Shown one piece after another: positions 18,187 to 25,811 of a stretch of 64,000 nucleotides of DNA (position 1 is the first letter of the stretch; the number at the start of each line of letters is the position of its first letter). A program made the translations under genes and the position numbers. The notes below the pieces were generated by a model, which saw nothing but the letters and a program-made list of their open reading frames with translations, had not been told where the DNA came from and made no database searches. This DNA comes from an uncultured Clostridia bacterium (GTDB taxonomy: Bacteria > Bacillota > Clostridia > Christensenellales > Borkfalkiaceae): positions 62,001-126,000 of the forward strand of contig CAKQRD010000007.1 in assembly GCA_934271275.1 (NCBI GenBank). Direction: 5' to 3'.

Positions 18187-18723
18187 TTAACAAATCTGCT
18201 CGGCACGCACCGAAACGCTTGTATTTGCAAAAACGTAATCCCTCAACAAGAAGCTTTCGTCAACTACGGAAAAAGTCAGAGTATGATCGTGCGTTTGCGA
18301 AGTTCCCGCCGCAAAACGCCCCACGTCCGTAATCGTAATCTTTTTTCTGTCGGAAGAAGCCGTGCCTGCCGTGCCGTCCACGGTTATAATAACGCCTTCG
18401 GGTAACGCTTCCGGCAACGTCACGATCACGTCGTATTTGAACGAAATTTCAGCCGTTTTTCCGTCTTTGGTATTAGTAACCGTAAAGTTATACGCGGCGG
18501 TCGTAATTCCTTGTACGCAGTCGAGCTTCAGATTGTCCGAAGAACTTCCCCTTAAATCCATAATAAAACCCGAAACCTGCGCGCTATCCCCGCCGCTTGA
18601 GGAGGAAAGATTTTTCGCAAAAGAAACGCCGCTCGCCGCCGCAAGAAGAATTGCAAAAAGGATAACGAGCGCAAAAGCTAATCTTGCGCTGTTTCTCATT
18701 TTCGTTTCTTCGTTTCTTGACAT
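18187..18723 (-). CDS. Small secreted TasA/camelysin-like protein
   Basis: 178 residues. ATG follows GGAGAAAAAAG. A hydrophobic leader (about 12-35) ends near GVSFAKN; the mature part is a single beta-rich domain of about 140 residues with the pattern AAYNFTVTNTKDGKTAEISF seen in SipW-dependent matrix proteins. It sits between the signal peptidase and the BspA-like gene and is probably a substrate of that peptidase. It could be a minor fibre subunit or assembly partner; I cannot tell which. Confidence 0.68.
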   Translation of the reverse strand: MSRNEETKMRNSARLAFALVILFAILLAAASGVSFAKNLSSSSGGDSAQVSGFIMDLRGSSSDNLKLDCVQGITTAAYNFTVTNTKDGKTAEISFKYDVIVTLPEALPEGVIITVDGTAGTASSDRKKITITDVGRFAAGTSQTHDHTLTFSVVDESFLLRDYVFANTSVSVRAEQIC

Positions 18724-18800
18724 CTTTTTTCTCCGTTAAAGCGGTTCTGTTTTTTCGGGGTTGCCCGTCGGAATTTCCGCCCGATCCCTTAAAAATATTT

Positions 18801-19418
18801 TTACTTGCTTTGGGAATCCGCAGTATCAGGTTTTCCGCGCCACCTGTCTTCTATAACCATTATCAGAATCAACAACACTATGAATATCGCCGCAAAAATT
18901 ATGCCCGTCGGCGATTTAAGCCATTCTATGAAATATCCCGCCTTGTCTATCTTTTTAGTAACCTTTCCCGCTATCTGCTCTATAAAAACGGGAGAGGGAT
19001 CTTCGCTCGGGTTAGCGTCGCCTTTCGTATAAAACTTGTCGCCCTCTATCCGCACTATCCTGTGCGTAACCGAAAAATCTTCGTCCGCGGGGAAATAAGT
19101 TATCACGTCGCCAACCTCGTACGCGGCGGATTTTTTTATGATTATCGCGTCGCCCGTTTCTATCGCGCCCGACATCGAAGGCGTTGCTATCACTAAAACC
19201 GAATACCCGAATACGGAAGGTATTTTAGATTTTTTAACGAATTTATCGTACGCGAGCGCACCCGCCGTCAGCGCTAAAACCGTTACGAGAATTATAAGTA
19301 TTCCCCGCCATATAACGGAAAAAACCTTTCCCGCGACGCCGCTCTTTTCGCTCGCGCCGTCGTCGTTTTTTACCGTTTTTACCGTTTTTGTCGGTTTTGT
19401 CGTTTTTGTTTCCGTCAT
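18801..19418 (-). CDS. SipW-like (ER-type) signal peptidase I
   Basis: 205 residues. A charged Lys/Thr-rich N-terminus, a membrane helix (about 38-57), the catalytic Ser in ATPSMSGAIETGD (Ser81), and VTHRIV where His119 replaces the Lys of ordinary bacterial peptidases, the hallmark of the archaeal/ER type that includes SipW. TKGDAN is the third box. A second helix near the C-terminus matches this group. AAGGGG precedes ATG 19418. It lies among three proteins with SipW-type N-termini, so it is most likely their dedicated processing enzyme. Confidence 0.88.
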   Translation of the reverse strand: MTETKTTKPTKTVKTVKNDDGASEKSGVAGKVFSVIWRGILIILVTVLALTAGALAYDKFVKKSKIPSVFGYSVLVIATPSMSGAIETGDAIIIKKSAAYEVGDVITYFPADEDFSVTHRIVRIEGDKFYTKGDANPSEDPSPVFIEQIAGKVTKKIDKAGYFIEWLKSPTGIIFAAIFIVLLILIMVIEDRWRGKPDTADSQSK

Positions 19419-19429
19419 CTTTTTGCCCC

Positions 19430-20209
19430 TTAAATTTGTTCCGCTGTTATATAAATTTCGCAAACGTATTTTCCGCCTTTAACGCCCGCTTCGGTGTCCT
19501 CTTCGTCGTTGCCGTCGAACTCCCATTCCCACGCGAGCATAAAAGAGTTACGCTCGTTTGCGTTTATTTTAACGTTTCTTACCGAATATCCGTTTTCGGT
19601 GCGGATAAGTTCGGCTTTTTTGCCGTTTACCGTGAGCGAATATATAATTATGGGCAGATTTTTTTTCTCTCCGCCGTAAGTAAACCCTATTTCAAGCTCC
19701 GCTTCCATCTCGAAGTCGTTCGGATTGTACACGGCGAACAGATATTCGCCCTTCGCGCTCGGTTTTAAAAGCTCCTTTCCGAATATATCGAGTTCTGCGT
19801 CCGCTTCCCACCGTCCGTCTTTATCGGTAATGATCACTTCCTTAACCGCGTTTCTGTCTGAAACGCAGGTCGCTATCGTCATCGCCGCTATTGCCGCCGC
19901 CGTCAGCGCGATAAAAAATATCAATATCGCTATAAAACGGTCGCGCTTTTCTATTATTCCCGTTTCTTCGCCGTAAAAATAAACCTTTTTCCCGTCTTCG
20001 CAATAACCGTGTATTTCGGCTATCTTCTCTTCGGAAAGCCCTTTCACGCTCACGCAGGGCGCGATAACCTCCGCGTTAAGGTCGTAAAGCTTTCCCCTTT
20101 TTAAAAAGCACAATAAGCCCCCGTTAAAGTTGAACACCCGTTTAGAGCCTTTCACCGTTTTCGGATTATCCCTGTCGGGATTTTTGGTAAGCTTAAAGTC
20201 GTATTTCAT
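19430..20209 (-). CDS. Membrane-anchored TasA/camelysin-like protein
   Basis: 259 residues. A cytoplasmic N-terminal region of about 90 residues precedes a single hydrophobic helix (about 92-115); the outside part ends with WEWEFDGNDEEDTEAG and a final beta strand, the C-terminal pattern of SipW-associated TasA-like proteins. Unlike normal substrates it has a long cytoplasmic head instead of a short signal peptide, so it may be an anchor or assembly platform. No homologue with known function is recognised. It starts downstream of an intercistronic hairpin and ends 12 nt before the peptidase start. Confidence 0.65.
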   Translation of the reverse strand: MKYDFKLTKNPDRDNPKTVKGSKRVFNFNGGLLCFLKRGKLYDLNAEVIAPCVSVKGLSEEKIAEIHGYCEDGKKVYFYGEETGIIEKRDRFIAILIFFIALTAAAIAAMTIATCVSDRNAVKEVIITDKDGRWEADAELDIFGKELLKPSAKGEYLFAVYNPNDFEMEAELEIGFTYGGEKKNLPIIIYSLTVNGKKAELIRTENGYSVRNVKINANERNSFMLAWEWEFDGNDEEDTEAGVKGGKYVCEIYITAEQI

Positions 20210-20269
20210 TCGTCTGATTTCTTTAATCGTTCGGTAATACCCTAATCACTTTTAAGTTTTTCGGTTTTC

Positions 20270-20295
20270 GGCGCGCCCGAAAAAACGGGCGCGCC
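20270..20295 (-). other. Very stable intercistronic hairpin
   Basis: Perfect 10-bp GC stem GGCGCGCCCG / CGGGCGCGCC with a 6-nt loop, between the first gene of the operon (TasA-like precursor) and the next. There is no U-tract on the minus strand, so it more likely protects the 3' end of a processed, abundant first-gene mRNA than terminates transcription. Confidence 0.65.
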
Positions 20296-20328
20296 CCGAA
20301 CGTTCTTTTATTTTTTTACCGCACTCGA

Positions 20329-21102
20329 TTACGAAGCAAGTTGTTCTACTTTTATATCAAGGACAAACTCAATGCTCGTAACGGCTTGGTTAATCGTCCA
20401 ACCCGCATACGTAAAAGCTGCATTGTTGGCGCGCTGACCGAGAATCGTGTCGAGTTCGTTAACGGTTATACCGGTAAAGGTTTCCGTTCCTTCAAACGCC
20501 CACGCCCAACTGAGTTCGTAAATCGTTTCGGGTAATTCGACGCCTGCTTCGTACGTTCCGCCTACGCTGACGGGTTCATGATTAAGTTTATTGGCGATTT
20601 CAATAAGAGTTACGTTTTCCGCACCGGTTACGGCAACACCGCCTTTTTTAAGCGTCCATTTAACGGGATTATAAACTATTTCCGCTTCTTCGCCTTTCTT
20701 TATTTTAAGTACGACATCTTGGTTAGGCGTTATACCCATGTAAAGTCTTGATCTAACCTCCGCCTTGCCGCCGACCTTAAAAGTCATAGAACCGGTCGTT
20801 CCGGGTGCAACGAGATTTCTGCCGACACTCTCCGCTTTAACGGAAAGTCCGTCGGTTGCGGTAGTTATCGTGCTGAAAGCACCCGCTTCTTTCTTATACT
20901 TCTCGCCGAAAATTCCGGAAGTGTCTACGTTTACGGTGTAACCCCATTTGGCAACATTCGCCGTACCCGTGCCGTTGCCGTGCGTCACGTACTTGGAGAA
21001 GGTGTATCCCCCAAAGCACATAAGTGCGATTAACGCAAGTAACAAAGCTACGATAACCGCTGTTTTCCTGTTGTTCTTCCTTTCGGATTTCTGTTGTGTC
21101 AT
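20329..21102 (-). CDS. TasA-like major surface protein precursor
   Basis: 257 residues. Lys/Arg-rich start, hydrophobic core (about 13-32), then GGYTFSKYVTHGNG and TANVAKWGYTVNVD, the typical processing-site region of SipW substrates in clostridia. The mature domain ends with LSWAWAFEGTE and a terminal strand, as in TasA/camelysin-like proteins. TAATGGAGGGCG precedes the ATG. As the first gene after the riboswitch, with a stabilising hairpin after it, it is probably the most abundant product of the operon and may be the fibre subunit. Confidence 0.82.
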   Translation of the reverse strand: MTQQKSERKNNRKTAVIVALLLALIALMCFGGYTFSKYVTHGNGTGTANVAKWGYTVNVDTSGIFGEKYKKEAGAFSTITTATDGLSVKAESVGRNLVAPGTTGSMTFKVGGKAEVRSRLYMGITPNQDVVLKIKKGEEAEIVYNPVKWTLKKGGVAVTGAENVTLIEIANKLNHEPVSVGGTYEAGVELPETIYELSWAWAFEGTETFTGITVNELDTILGQRANNAAFTYAGWTINQAVTSIEFVLDIKVEQLAS

Positions 21103-21316
21103 TTCTGACGCCCTCCATTAAAAAATTTTTTCTTATTTACAAACGGCTTTTCGCCGATTTGTCCTGTTTTTCGTTTTGTTTTTTCTTTCTTTTTTCCGTC
21201 GGCTCTCCGCCGAAGTATCCGCCCGCTTTTTTCGTGGTTTAAGTTCCCCCGTTCATTTTCTCGTCTTTCTTTGGCTTTTCGCAGGCTTCCGATGTTTTTG
21301 CGGGGTTTTAAGTAAT

Positions 21317-21365
21317 AAAAAAAGGTTGCAACTTAGCATTCCGAAAAGAATACTATATTGCAACC
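21317..21365 (-). terminator. Riboswitch expression-platform terminator
   Basis: Minus-strand hairpin with outer stem GGTTGCAA/TTGCAACC and inner stem TAGTATTC/GAATGCTA capped by a U-rich loop, followed by seven U residues (21323-21317). It lies between the c-di-GMP aptamer and the first coding gene, about 215 nt before its ATG, so it can only serve leader control. Confidence 0.85.
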
Positions 21366-21402
21366 GGGCGCACTCTTTTTATCAAACGCAGGCTCGCCTT
21401 TT

Positions 21403-21486
21403 CGCGGTCACCCGCAAGACGATACGTCGTTTGTAACAAAGTTCCTTGGCTTTGCGTCACCGCCTCACGACGGTTTTGCCGACAAG
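21403..21486 (-). ncRNA. c-di-GMP-I (GEMM) riboswitch aptamer
   Basis: On the minus strand GGCAAA is followed by a 6-bp stem ACCGTC/GGCGGT with a GTGA (GNRA) tetraloop and then GACGCAAAGCC. This is the exact layout of the GEMM-I P2 domain: GGCAAA, 6-bp stem with GNRA loop, GACGCAAAGCC, the terminal GGC pairing with GCC. The 3' half ends in CGGGTGACCG, comparable to the conserved GGGTTACCG. The tetraloop-receptor side is less typical, so the 3' boundary is approximate. A consensus promoter precedes it and a terminator follows. Confidence 0.87.
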
Positions 21487-21550
21487 TATTAAGTTTTTTA
21501 TAAGGATTTTACGAGGCAAATAACCTTGCTTTTCCCCTTATAGCGATATT

Positions 21551-21580
21551 ATTATACAACGACGTCATCCGTCTTGTCAA
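21551..21580 (-). promoter_or_regulatory. Consensus promoter of the riboswitch-controlled operon
   Basis: TTGACA (21580-21575), 18-nt spacer, TATAAT (21556-21551), minus strand: both boxes perfect. The transcript would start near 21544, about 60 nt before the aptamer and 440 nt before the first ATG. Confidence 0.85.
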
Positions 21581-21668
21581 GTTTTTTCACCGTATTTTTC
21601 ATAAATTATTACTATTTATCGAATATAACTATAAAATATAATCGTTTTTACTGCACGCAAGCGTTACG

Positions 21669-21691
21669 CCGACAGAATTTTTATCTGTCGG
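21669..21691 (+). terminator. Hairpin after the MFS gene
   Basis: 8-bp stem CCGACAGA/TCTGTCGG with a 7-nt AU loop directly after the MFS stop codon. The U-tract (TTATTTTTTTT) follows on the plus strand; on the minus strand only an A-tract precedes it, so it is at best a weak terminator for the MFS gene. Confidence 0.45.
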
Positions 21692-22930
21692 TTATTTTTT
21701 TTCTTTTATCCTGCCGACGACCGTTTTTATCGCCGAAATTATTATACACGCCGCGGAACAGGCGATTAAAAGATAAAACACCGCGTTCCACCCGTAACCG
21801 TCCGCCACCGCGCCAAGCCCGTATGAACTCAAAGTGCTTCCTATATAACAGCACCCGTTTAATACCCCCGCAAGCAAGCCCGCGCTCGCTTTATCTTTGT
21901 AATACAACGGAGCCATACTCGTTATCACGTTGTTAGTTCCCGACATAAACAGCGATATTACCGATAAACATACGAGCATTACCGCCGCGGAACTCTTCAT
22001 AAACGCGAGATTTATCGCAAGCGCAACGGTAGTCGCCGCAAAAAACACACCGCACAGCAACACGAAATCTTTTACGTATTTATTGAAAAACACCGCGACT
22101 GCCGTGCCGAATATCGAAACGAGCGGCAGACAAAGCGTAAGCAATATGCTCAGATAATCGGGCATATCGTACAGTTCTTTCAGTATCGTCGGCACCCACA
22201 CGTTTATTCCGTCTTTTTCGAGGTTTGTCACGACGGCGAAAAACGCGAGTATCAATATCGGCGCCACGAACCCGAAATCCGCTTTCTTCTTTTCACCTGT
22301 CGGCGCGGTTACTTCTTTTTCTTCTTCGCCGACCTCCGAACCGCTTGGCGCAAGCATTCCTTTATACGAGAAAAACCATATAACCGCGATTAACGGCAAA
22401 AGCATCGCCGCAACGTAAAATATCGTTTTATACACCGAAAGGCTTACGAACAACGCGCTTAACCCGTACACCGCGAACGTTCCCGTCGCGACCGTCGTTC
22501 CCATTACCACAACGGCTTTAGAGGTATATTCTTTATCGAGAACTTCGGATAAAAAACGTATCAGCAGCGACCACAAAAACGAGAGCGCCGCGCCGTTTAC
22601 GAGCCATATTATTTTCAGCCACCCGAAATCTTTTATCACGGTTATAAGAAAATTGCACGCCGCGGAAGCTATGAGCGCGAAAAATATGGTGTATTTTACG
22701 TTATATTTTTTACATAGCAACCCGTTTACGATCTGCCCCGCGCCGTACGCGAAAAAAAACGCCGTTCCGACCGCGCCGCTTTCCGCGTGAGATACGCCGA
22801 ACTCGCCTTCTATAAGCACCAGATTCGCGTTATACCCGAGCTTTCCCAAATACGAACAGGTATACACGAGCCAGCAGATTATTATCGCCGACACGTTCCT
22901 GCTTATTCCTTTTTTCTTCTTTTCTTCCAT
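21692..22930 (-). CDS. MFS transporter, OPA (organophosphate antiporter)-like
   Basis: 412 residues, twelve predicted helices with a charged central loop (about 195-215). The N-terminus RNVSAIIICWLVYTCSYLGK and the helix GTAFFFAYGAGQIVNG resemble the glycerol-3-phosphate/hexose-phosphate transporter group. Substrate unknown. No Shine-Dalgarno is visible before the ATG. The 174-nt leader holds a GC hairpin and a degenerate copy of this gene's own codons for about residues 45-63. It is divergent from a GH3 gene, so import of a sugar derivative for that enzyme is possible. Confidence 0.85.
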   Translation of the reverse strand: MEEKKKKGISRNVSAIIICWLVYTCSYLGKLGYNANLVLIEGEFGVSHAESGAVGTAFFFAYGAGQIVNGLLCKKYNVKYTIFFALIASAACNFLITVIKDFGWLKIIWLVNGAALSFLWSLLIRFLSEVLDKEYTSKAVVVMGTTVATGTFAVYGLSALFVSLSVYKTIFYVAAMLLPLIAVIWFFSYKGMLAPSGSEVGEEEKEVTAPTGEKKKADFGFVAPILILAFFAVVTNLEKDGINVWVPTILKELYDMPDYLSILLTLCLPLVSIFGTAVAVFFNKYVKDFVLLCGVFFAATTVALAINLAFMKSSAAVMLVCLSVISLFMSGTNNVITSMAPLYYKDKASAGLLAGVLNGCCYIGSTLSSYGLGAVADGYGWNAVFYLLIACSAACIIISAIKTVVGRIKEKK

Positions 22931-23033
22931 ATTTAAACCATAAAATACTACGCTCCCGCCCGAATTTCCGTGCGGGAGCGTAAGTTGGTTTTCTTTCGTT
23001 TTTATTCGACTTTCCGCGAACCGTCGCCCGTCA

Positions 23034-23090
23034 CGCCGTACGCGAAAAAAACGCCGTTCCGACCGCGCCGCTTTCTGCGCGAGATATACC
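23034..23090 (-). repeat. Duplicated MFS coding fragment in its own leader
   Basis: 57 bp matching 22741-22798 inside the MFS gene with about six mismatches and one deleted T in an 8-T run. It has the sense of the gene but is frameshifted and has no start. It looks like the remnant of an older tandem copy of the transporter gene. Confidence 0.8.
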
Positions 23091-23110
23091 CTTTGCCGCT
23101 TTTCAATATA

Positions 23111-23139
23111 ATTATAACTTGTTCAGGGCGGCAAGTCAA
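23111..23139 (-). promoter_or_regulatory. Promoter of the MFS gene
   Basis: TTGACT (23139-23134), 17-nt spacer, TATAAT (23116-23111), minus strand. Predicted start near 23104. Confidence 0.75.
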
Positions 23140-23211
23140 TAGCGAATTGTGATTAGTTCGGCATATTTACTGCGTTTTGTGACCACTTCGTTTTCGTTTT
23201 CAAAATAAATA

Positions 23212-23240
23212 TTGATTTTTACAAATATTTGTGATATATT
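23212..23240 (+). promoter_or_regulatory. Promoter and palindrome at the GH3 start codon
   Basis: TTGATT (23212-23217), 17-nt spacer, TATATT (23235-23240). The GH3 ATG is at 23247, so transcription would begin at or within a few bases of the start codon. A perfect 12-bp palindrome ACAAATATTTGT (23221-23232) lies between the two boxes and could be an operator, for example for the AraC regulator encoded downstream. Confidence 0.6.
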
Positions 23241-23246
23241 TTATTT

Positions 23247-24881
23247 ATGCAAAAGGTAAACTACAAATTGAACGACGGAGAAAAGTTCGGAAATAAAAAA
23301 GAAATGCTTGCCGCGCTTACCTTTGAGGAGCTTTGCGGGCAACTTTTATGTCTTGACGTTTACGAAAAGGACGATCCCGCGGAAGCGGAAAAGATTATTT
23401 CCCGCATAAAGCCCGGCGGAATATTCGTTTCTTCTATGTCGGCGGAAAAAATTAAACTTTACACCGATATGGCGAACAAGTATTCGCGCGTACCCGTCAT
23501 CGTTTCCGCAGACGTGGAGAACGGTCCCGAAAACGGCGTTAAGGGCGGCGGGCTTCTGCCCTTCCCCATGGCGTGGGGCGCGTGCGGAAACGTTCCTTTG
23601 ATAGAAGAGGCGGGAAAACTTACCGCAAGAATCTGCCGCGAAAACGGTATTCAATGGACTTTTGCGCCCGTCGTCGATATAAATTATACCTTCCGTTCCT
23701 CCGAAACGAACGTGCGCGCGGTTTCTGACGACGCCGACGCGGTTATCAGATACGCGGGGGCGTATTCGGACGGACTTCGCTCCGAAGGACTTATGGTCAC
23801 GGGGGCGAAACACTTCCCCGGGGCGGGTACGGACGAGAGAAACAGCCATTTTTGCACGACCGTGAATCCTATGTCGCGCGAGGAATGGTTTGCTTCTTAC
23901 GGAAAGGTTTACCGCGAGATGATTAAGCGCGGCGCGGAATCCGTTATGGTCGGGCATTACGCCCTGCCCGCGTTTATGACGGAAGAAGAAAAAGGACTTC
24001 CCTGCATATTGAGCAAGAGCCTTATGACCGACCTTCTTAAAGGCGAACTCGGGTTTACGGGGTGCGTGGTTTCTGACGCGATGAGTATGATAGGCGCGTG
24101 TTCCGCAACCGACCCCGCGGAGCTTGCGGTAAAATACGTAAAAGCGGGCGGGGATATGGTACTATTCCCCGAACCCGACGATTTCGACGCGATAAAAGCC
24201 GCAGTCGCTTCGGGAGAGATTACGAAAGACAGATTCGAGGACGCGCTTTACAGAATCTTTACCCTTAAAGAACGCGCGGGGCTTTTTTGCGGTGCGGAAA
24301 ACGCGGTTCGGACGAGCGCGGCGGAGTTTTCGGCGACGGCGCAGAAAATCGCGGACGAAAGCATTACCGTCGTTCGGGACGAAAAGCACATCATACCTAC
24401 GGGAATCAAAGCAGGCGATAAAATTCTCGCCGTTATCGTCGCCGAACCGTTCTGGCACAAGGAAGTAAACGTTTCCGACTACGCGCCGTTTAAGGAGCAG
24501 GCGGAAAGTTACGGCGCGAGCGCGGAGTTTTTGATAAACCCCAAACACAAGCTGATAAAAGAGATTATGAACGACTACGACCTGCTTGTGGTTTTGTGCG
24601 ATATGAGTTCCAAAAACTATAACGGCGGGAGTATGAGAGTGGGCTGGTACAATATGATGACCTTCTGGCGCGGATACGTTTTACAGCACCCGAAAATGAT
24701 TTTCGTATCGCTCGGCGATCCGTATAAGCTGTTCGATTATCCGTACCTTAAAGAATATATCAACGCGTATTCAAACACGCCGGAATCGCAGAAAGCGGTG
24801 CTTAAAGTTATTTCGGGAGAGATACCCGCAAAGGGCAAAAACCCCGTTTCGCTCGAAAACTTTTTCAAAAGGGAGATATGA
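23247..24881 (+). CDS. GH3 glycosidase, beta-N-acetylhexosaminidase (NagZ)-like
   Basis: 544 residues. A GH3 TIM barrel covers about residues 20-350: ADVENGP early, KHFPGAGTDERNSH in the substrate-binding loop, and VVSDAMSM with the nucleophilic Asp. The His after the KHFPG loop resembles the NagZ acid/base His. A further domain of about 180 residues follows, longer than NagZ itself. No signal peptide, so cytoplasmic. There is no Shine-Dalgarno at this ATG, and the promoter abuts it, suggesting a leaderless mRNA; an internal ATG at 23304 is a weaker alternative. It overlaps the AraC gene (TGA within ATGATG). Confidence 0.83.
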   Translation: MQKVNYKLNDGEKFGNKKEMLAALTFEELCGQLLCLDVYEKDDPAEAEKIISRIKPGGIFVSSMSAEKIKLYTDMANKYSRVPVIVSADVENGPENGVKGGGLLPFPMAWGACGNVPLIEEAGKLTARICRENGIQWTFAPVVDINYTFRSSETNVRAVSDDADAVIRYAGAYSDGLRSEGLMVTGAKHFPGAGTDERNSHFCTTVNPMSREEWFASYGKVYREMIKRGAESVMVGHYALPAFMTEEEKGLPCILSKSLMTDLLKGELGFTGCVVSDAMSMIGACSATDPAELAVKYVKAGGDMVLFPEPDDFDAIKAAVASGEITKDRFEDALYRIFTLKERAGLFCGAENAVRTSAAEFSATAQKIADESITVVRDEKHIIPTGIKAGDKILAVIVAEPFWHKEVNVSDYAPFKEQAESYGASAEFLINPKHKLIKEIMNDYDLLVVLCDMSSKNYNGGSMRVGWYNMMTFWRGYVLQHPKMIFVSLGDPYKLFDYPYLKEYINAYSNTPESQKAVLKVISGEIPAKGKNPVSLENFFKREI

Positions 24882-25657
24882 TGGACGCTTTTTTTGAAAA
24901 TTACGACGCAAAACTGAACGTATCTGTTTTCCGTAACGTCGAGCATTCGTGGCCCACGCATTTTCATTCAAACCTCGAACTTTTTATAGTAAGGCAAGGT
25001 AAATACGAAGTAACCAAGAACGGAGAAAGTTATATCGTCGGCAACGACTCGGTATTTCTCTTTGACAATTACGACTTGCATTCTTACAGCAAACTCGATA
25101 ACACGAGCGACGATTGCGTAATTATGATTCCGACGGACGTTTCCAAAGCGTTCGACGCGGCAAGAAACGGTAAAAGAATAAAAACGACGGTCATTCGCGA
25201 TCAAAAGCTTACCGATACCATTCTTAACGCGATAGACGAAATGAATCTTATACCCGTCGGAAACGGAGTTGCGGACGATAAGTATTACGTCGATTCGGTG
25301 GTTAATTACGTTCTTTGTCTTTTATATAAAAGACTCGAATACGCCGAACCCGTGGTTAATTCTCAAACCGAATCCGATTATATAAGAAGAATGCTTATCT
25401 ATATTTCGGAGCATTTCCGCGGCGATATTACGGCTACCTCGCTCGCCTCGCAAATGGGGTATTCGCGCGAATACGTTTCGCGGCTGTTCAACAAGTATAT
25501 GAATGAAAGTATCCCTTATTATATAAACAAAATGCGTGCGCAATACGTTAAAAACCAAACAGAAGCTTCCGAAAAAAGTCTTACCGAAATTATCCTCGAC
25601 GCGGGCTTTAAGCACACCTCGTCTTATTACAGATTTATAAACAAAACGAGATTATAA
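24881..25657 (+). CDS. AraC-family regulator with shortened C-terminus
   Basis: 258 residues. Cupin-like sensor at the N-terminus (HFHSNLELFIVRQGKYEV), then two helix-turn-helix motifs (about 155-255). The second ends abruptly at AGFKHTSSYYRFINKTRL, some 15-20 residues short of the usual KxxGxSPxEYR ending. GGGAG lies 5 nt before ATG 24881 (a second ATG is at 24878). It overlaps the GH3 gene, so it probably regulates that operon. Function may be impaired by the truncation. Confidence 0.8.
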   Translation: MDAFFENYDAKLNVSVFRNVEHSWPTHFHSNLELFIVRQGKYEVTKNGESYIVGNDSVFLFDNYDLHSYSKLDNTSDDCVIMIPTDVSKAFDAARNGKRIKTTVIRDQKLTDTILNAIDEMNLIPVGNGVADDKYYVDSVVNYVLCLLYKRLEYAEPVVNSQTESDYIRRMLIYISEHFRGDITATSLASQMGYSREYVSRLFNKYMNESIPYYINKMRAQYVKNQTEASEKSLTEIILDAGFKHTSSYYRFINKTRL

Positions 25658-25720
25658 AGAAATTCGGAATAGAAGGCTACAACGCCGAGCCGTACGTTTA
25701 TTCTTCCAACATTCGCGCGC
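25641..25720 (+). pseudogene. Probable GH94 phosphorylase fragment fused to the AraC gene end
   Basis: In the +1 frame past the AraC stop the DNA reads NEIIKKFGIEGYNAEPYVYS and SNIRAP. The stretch AEPYVYxxNI is like the EPYVYAQNI motif of cellobiose/cellodextrin phosphorylases. No start or downstream domain remains, and the similarity stops after about 28 codons. Low-to-moderate confidence. Confidence 0.35.
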
Positions 25721-25811
25721 CTATGGCACGGCAAATATATTTTATCCACTGCCCCAACCGCCTCTATCGAAGTCATTACCGGCAAAAATTTAATAAAAAA
25801 GAGAAAAAATT

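Larger units (their letters stand above)
22931..23246. other. Divergent regulatory region between MFS and GH3 genes
   Basis: 316 bp without a gene. It contains the MFS promoter (23111-23139, minus), the GH3 promoter (23212-23240, plus), a 9-bp GC hairpin in the MFS leader (22951-22959 with 22972-22980) and a duplicated fragment of MFS coding sequence (23034-23090). Confidence 0.7.
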
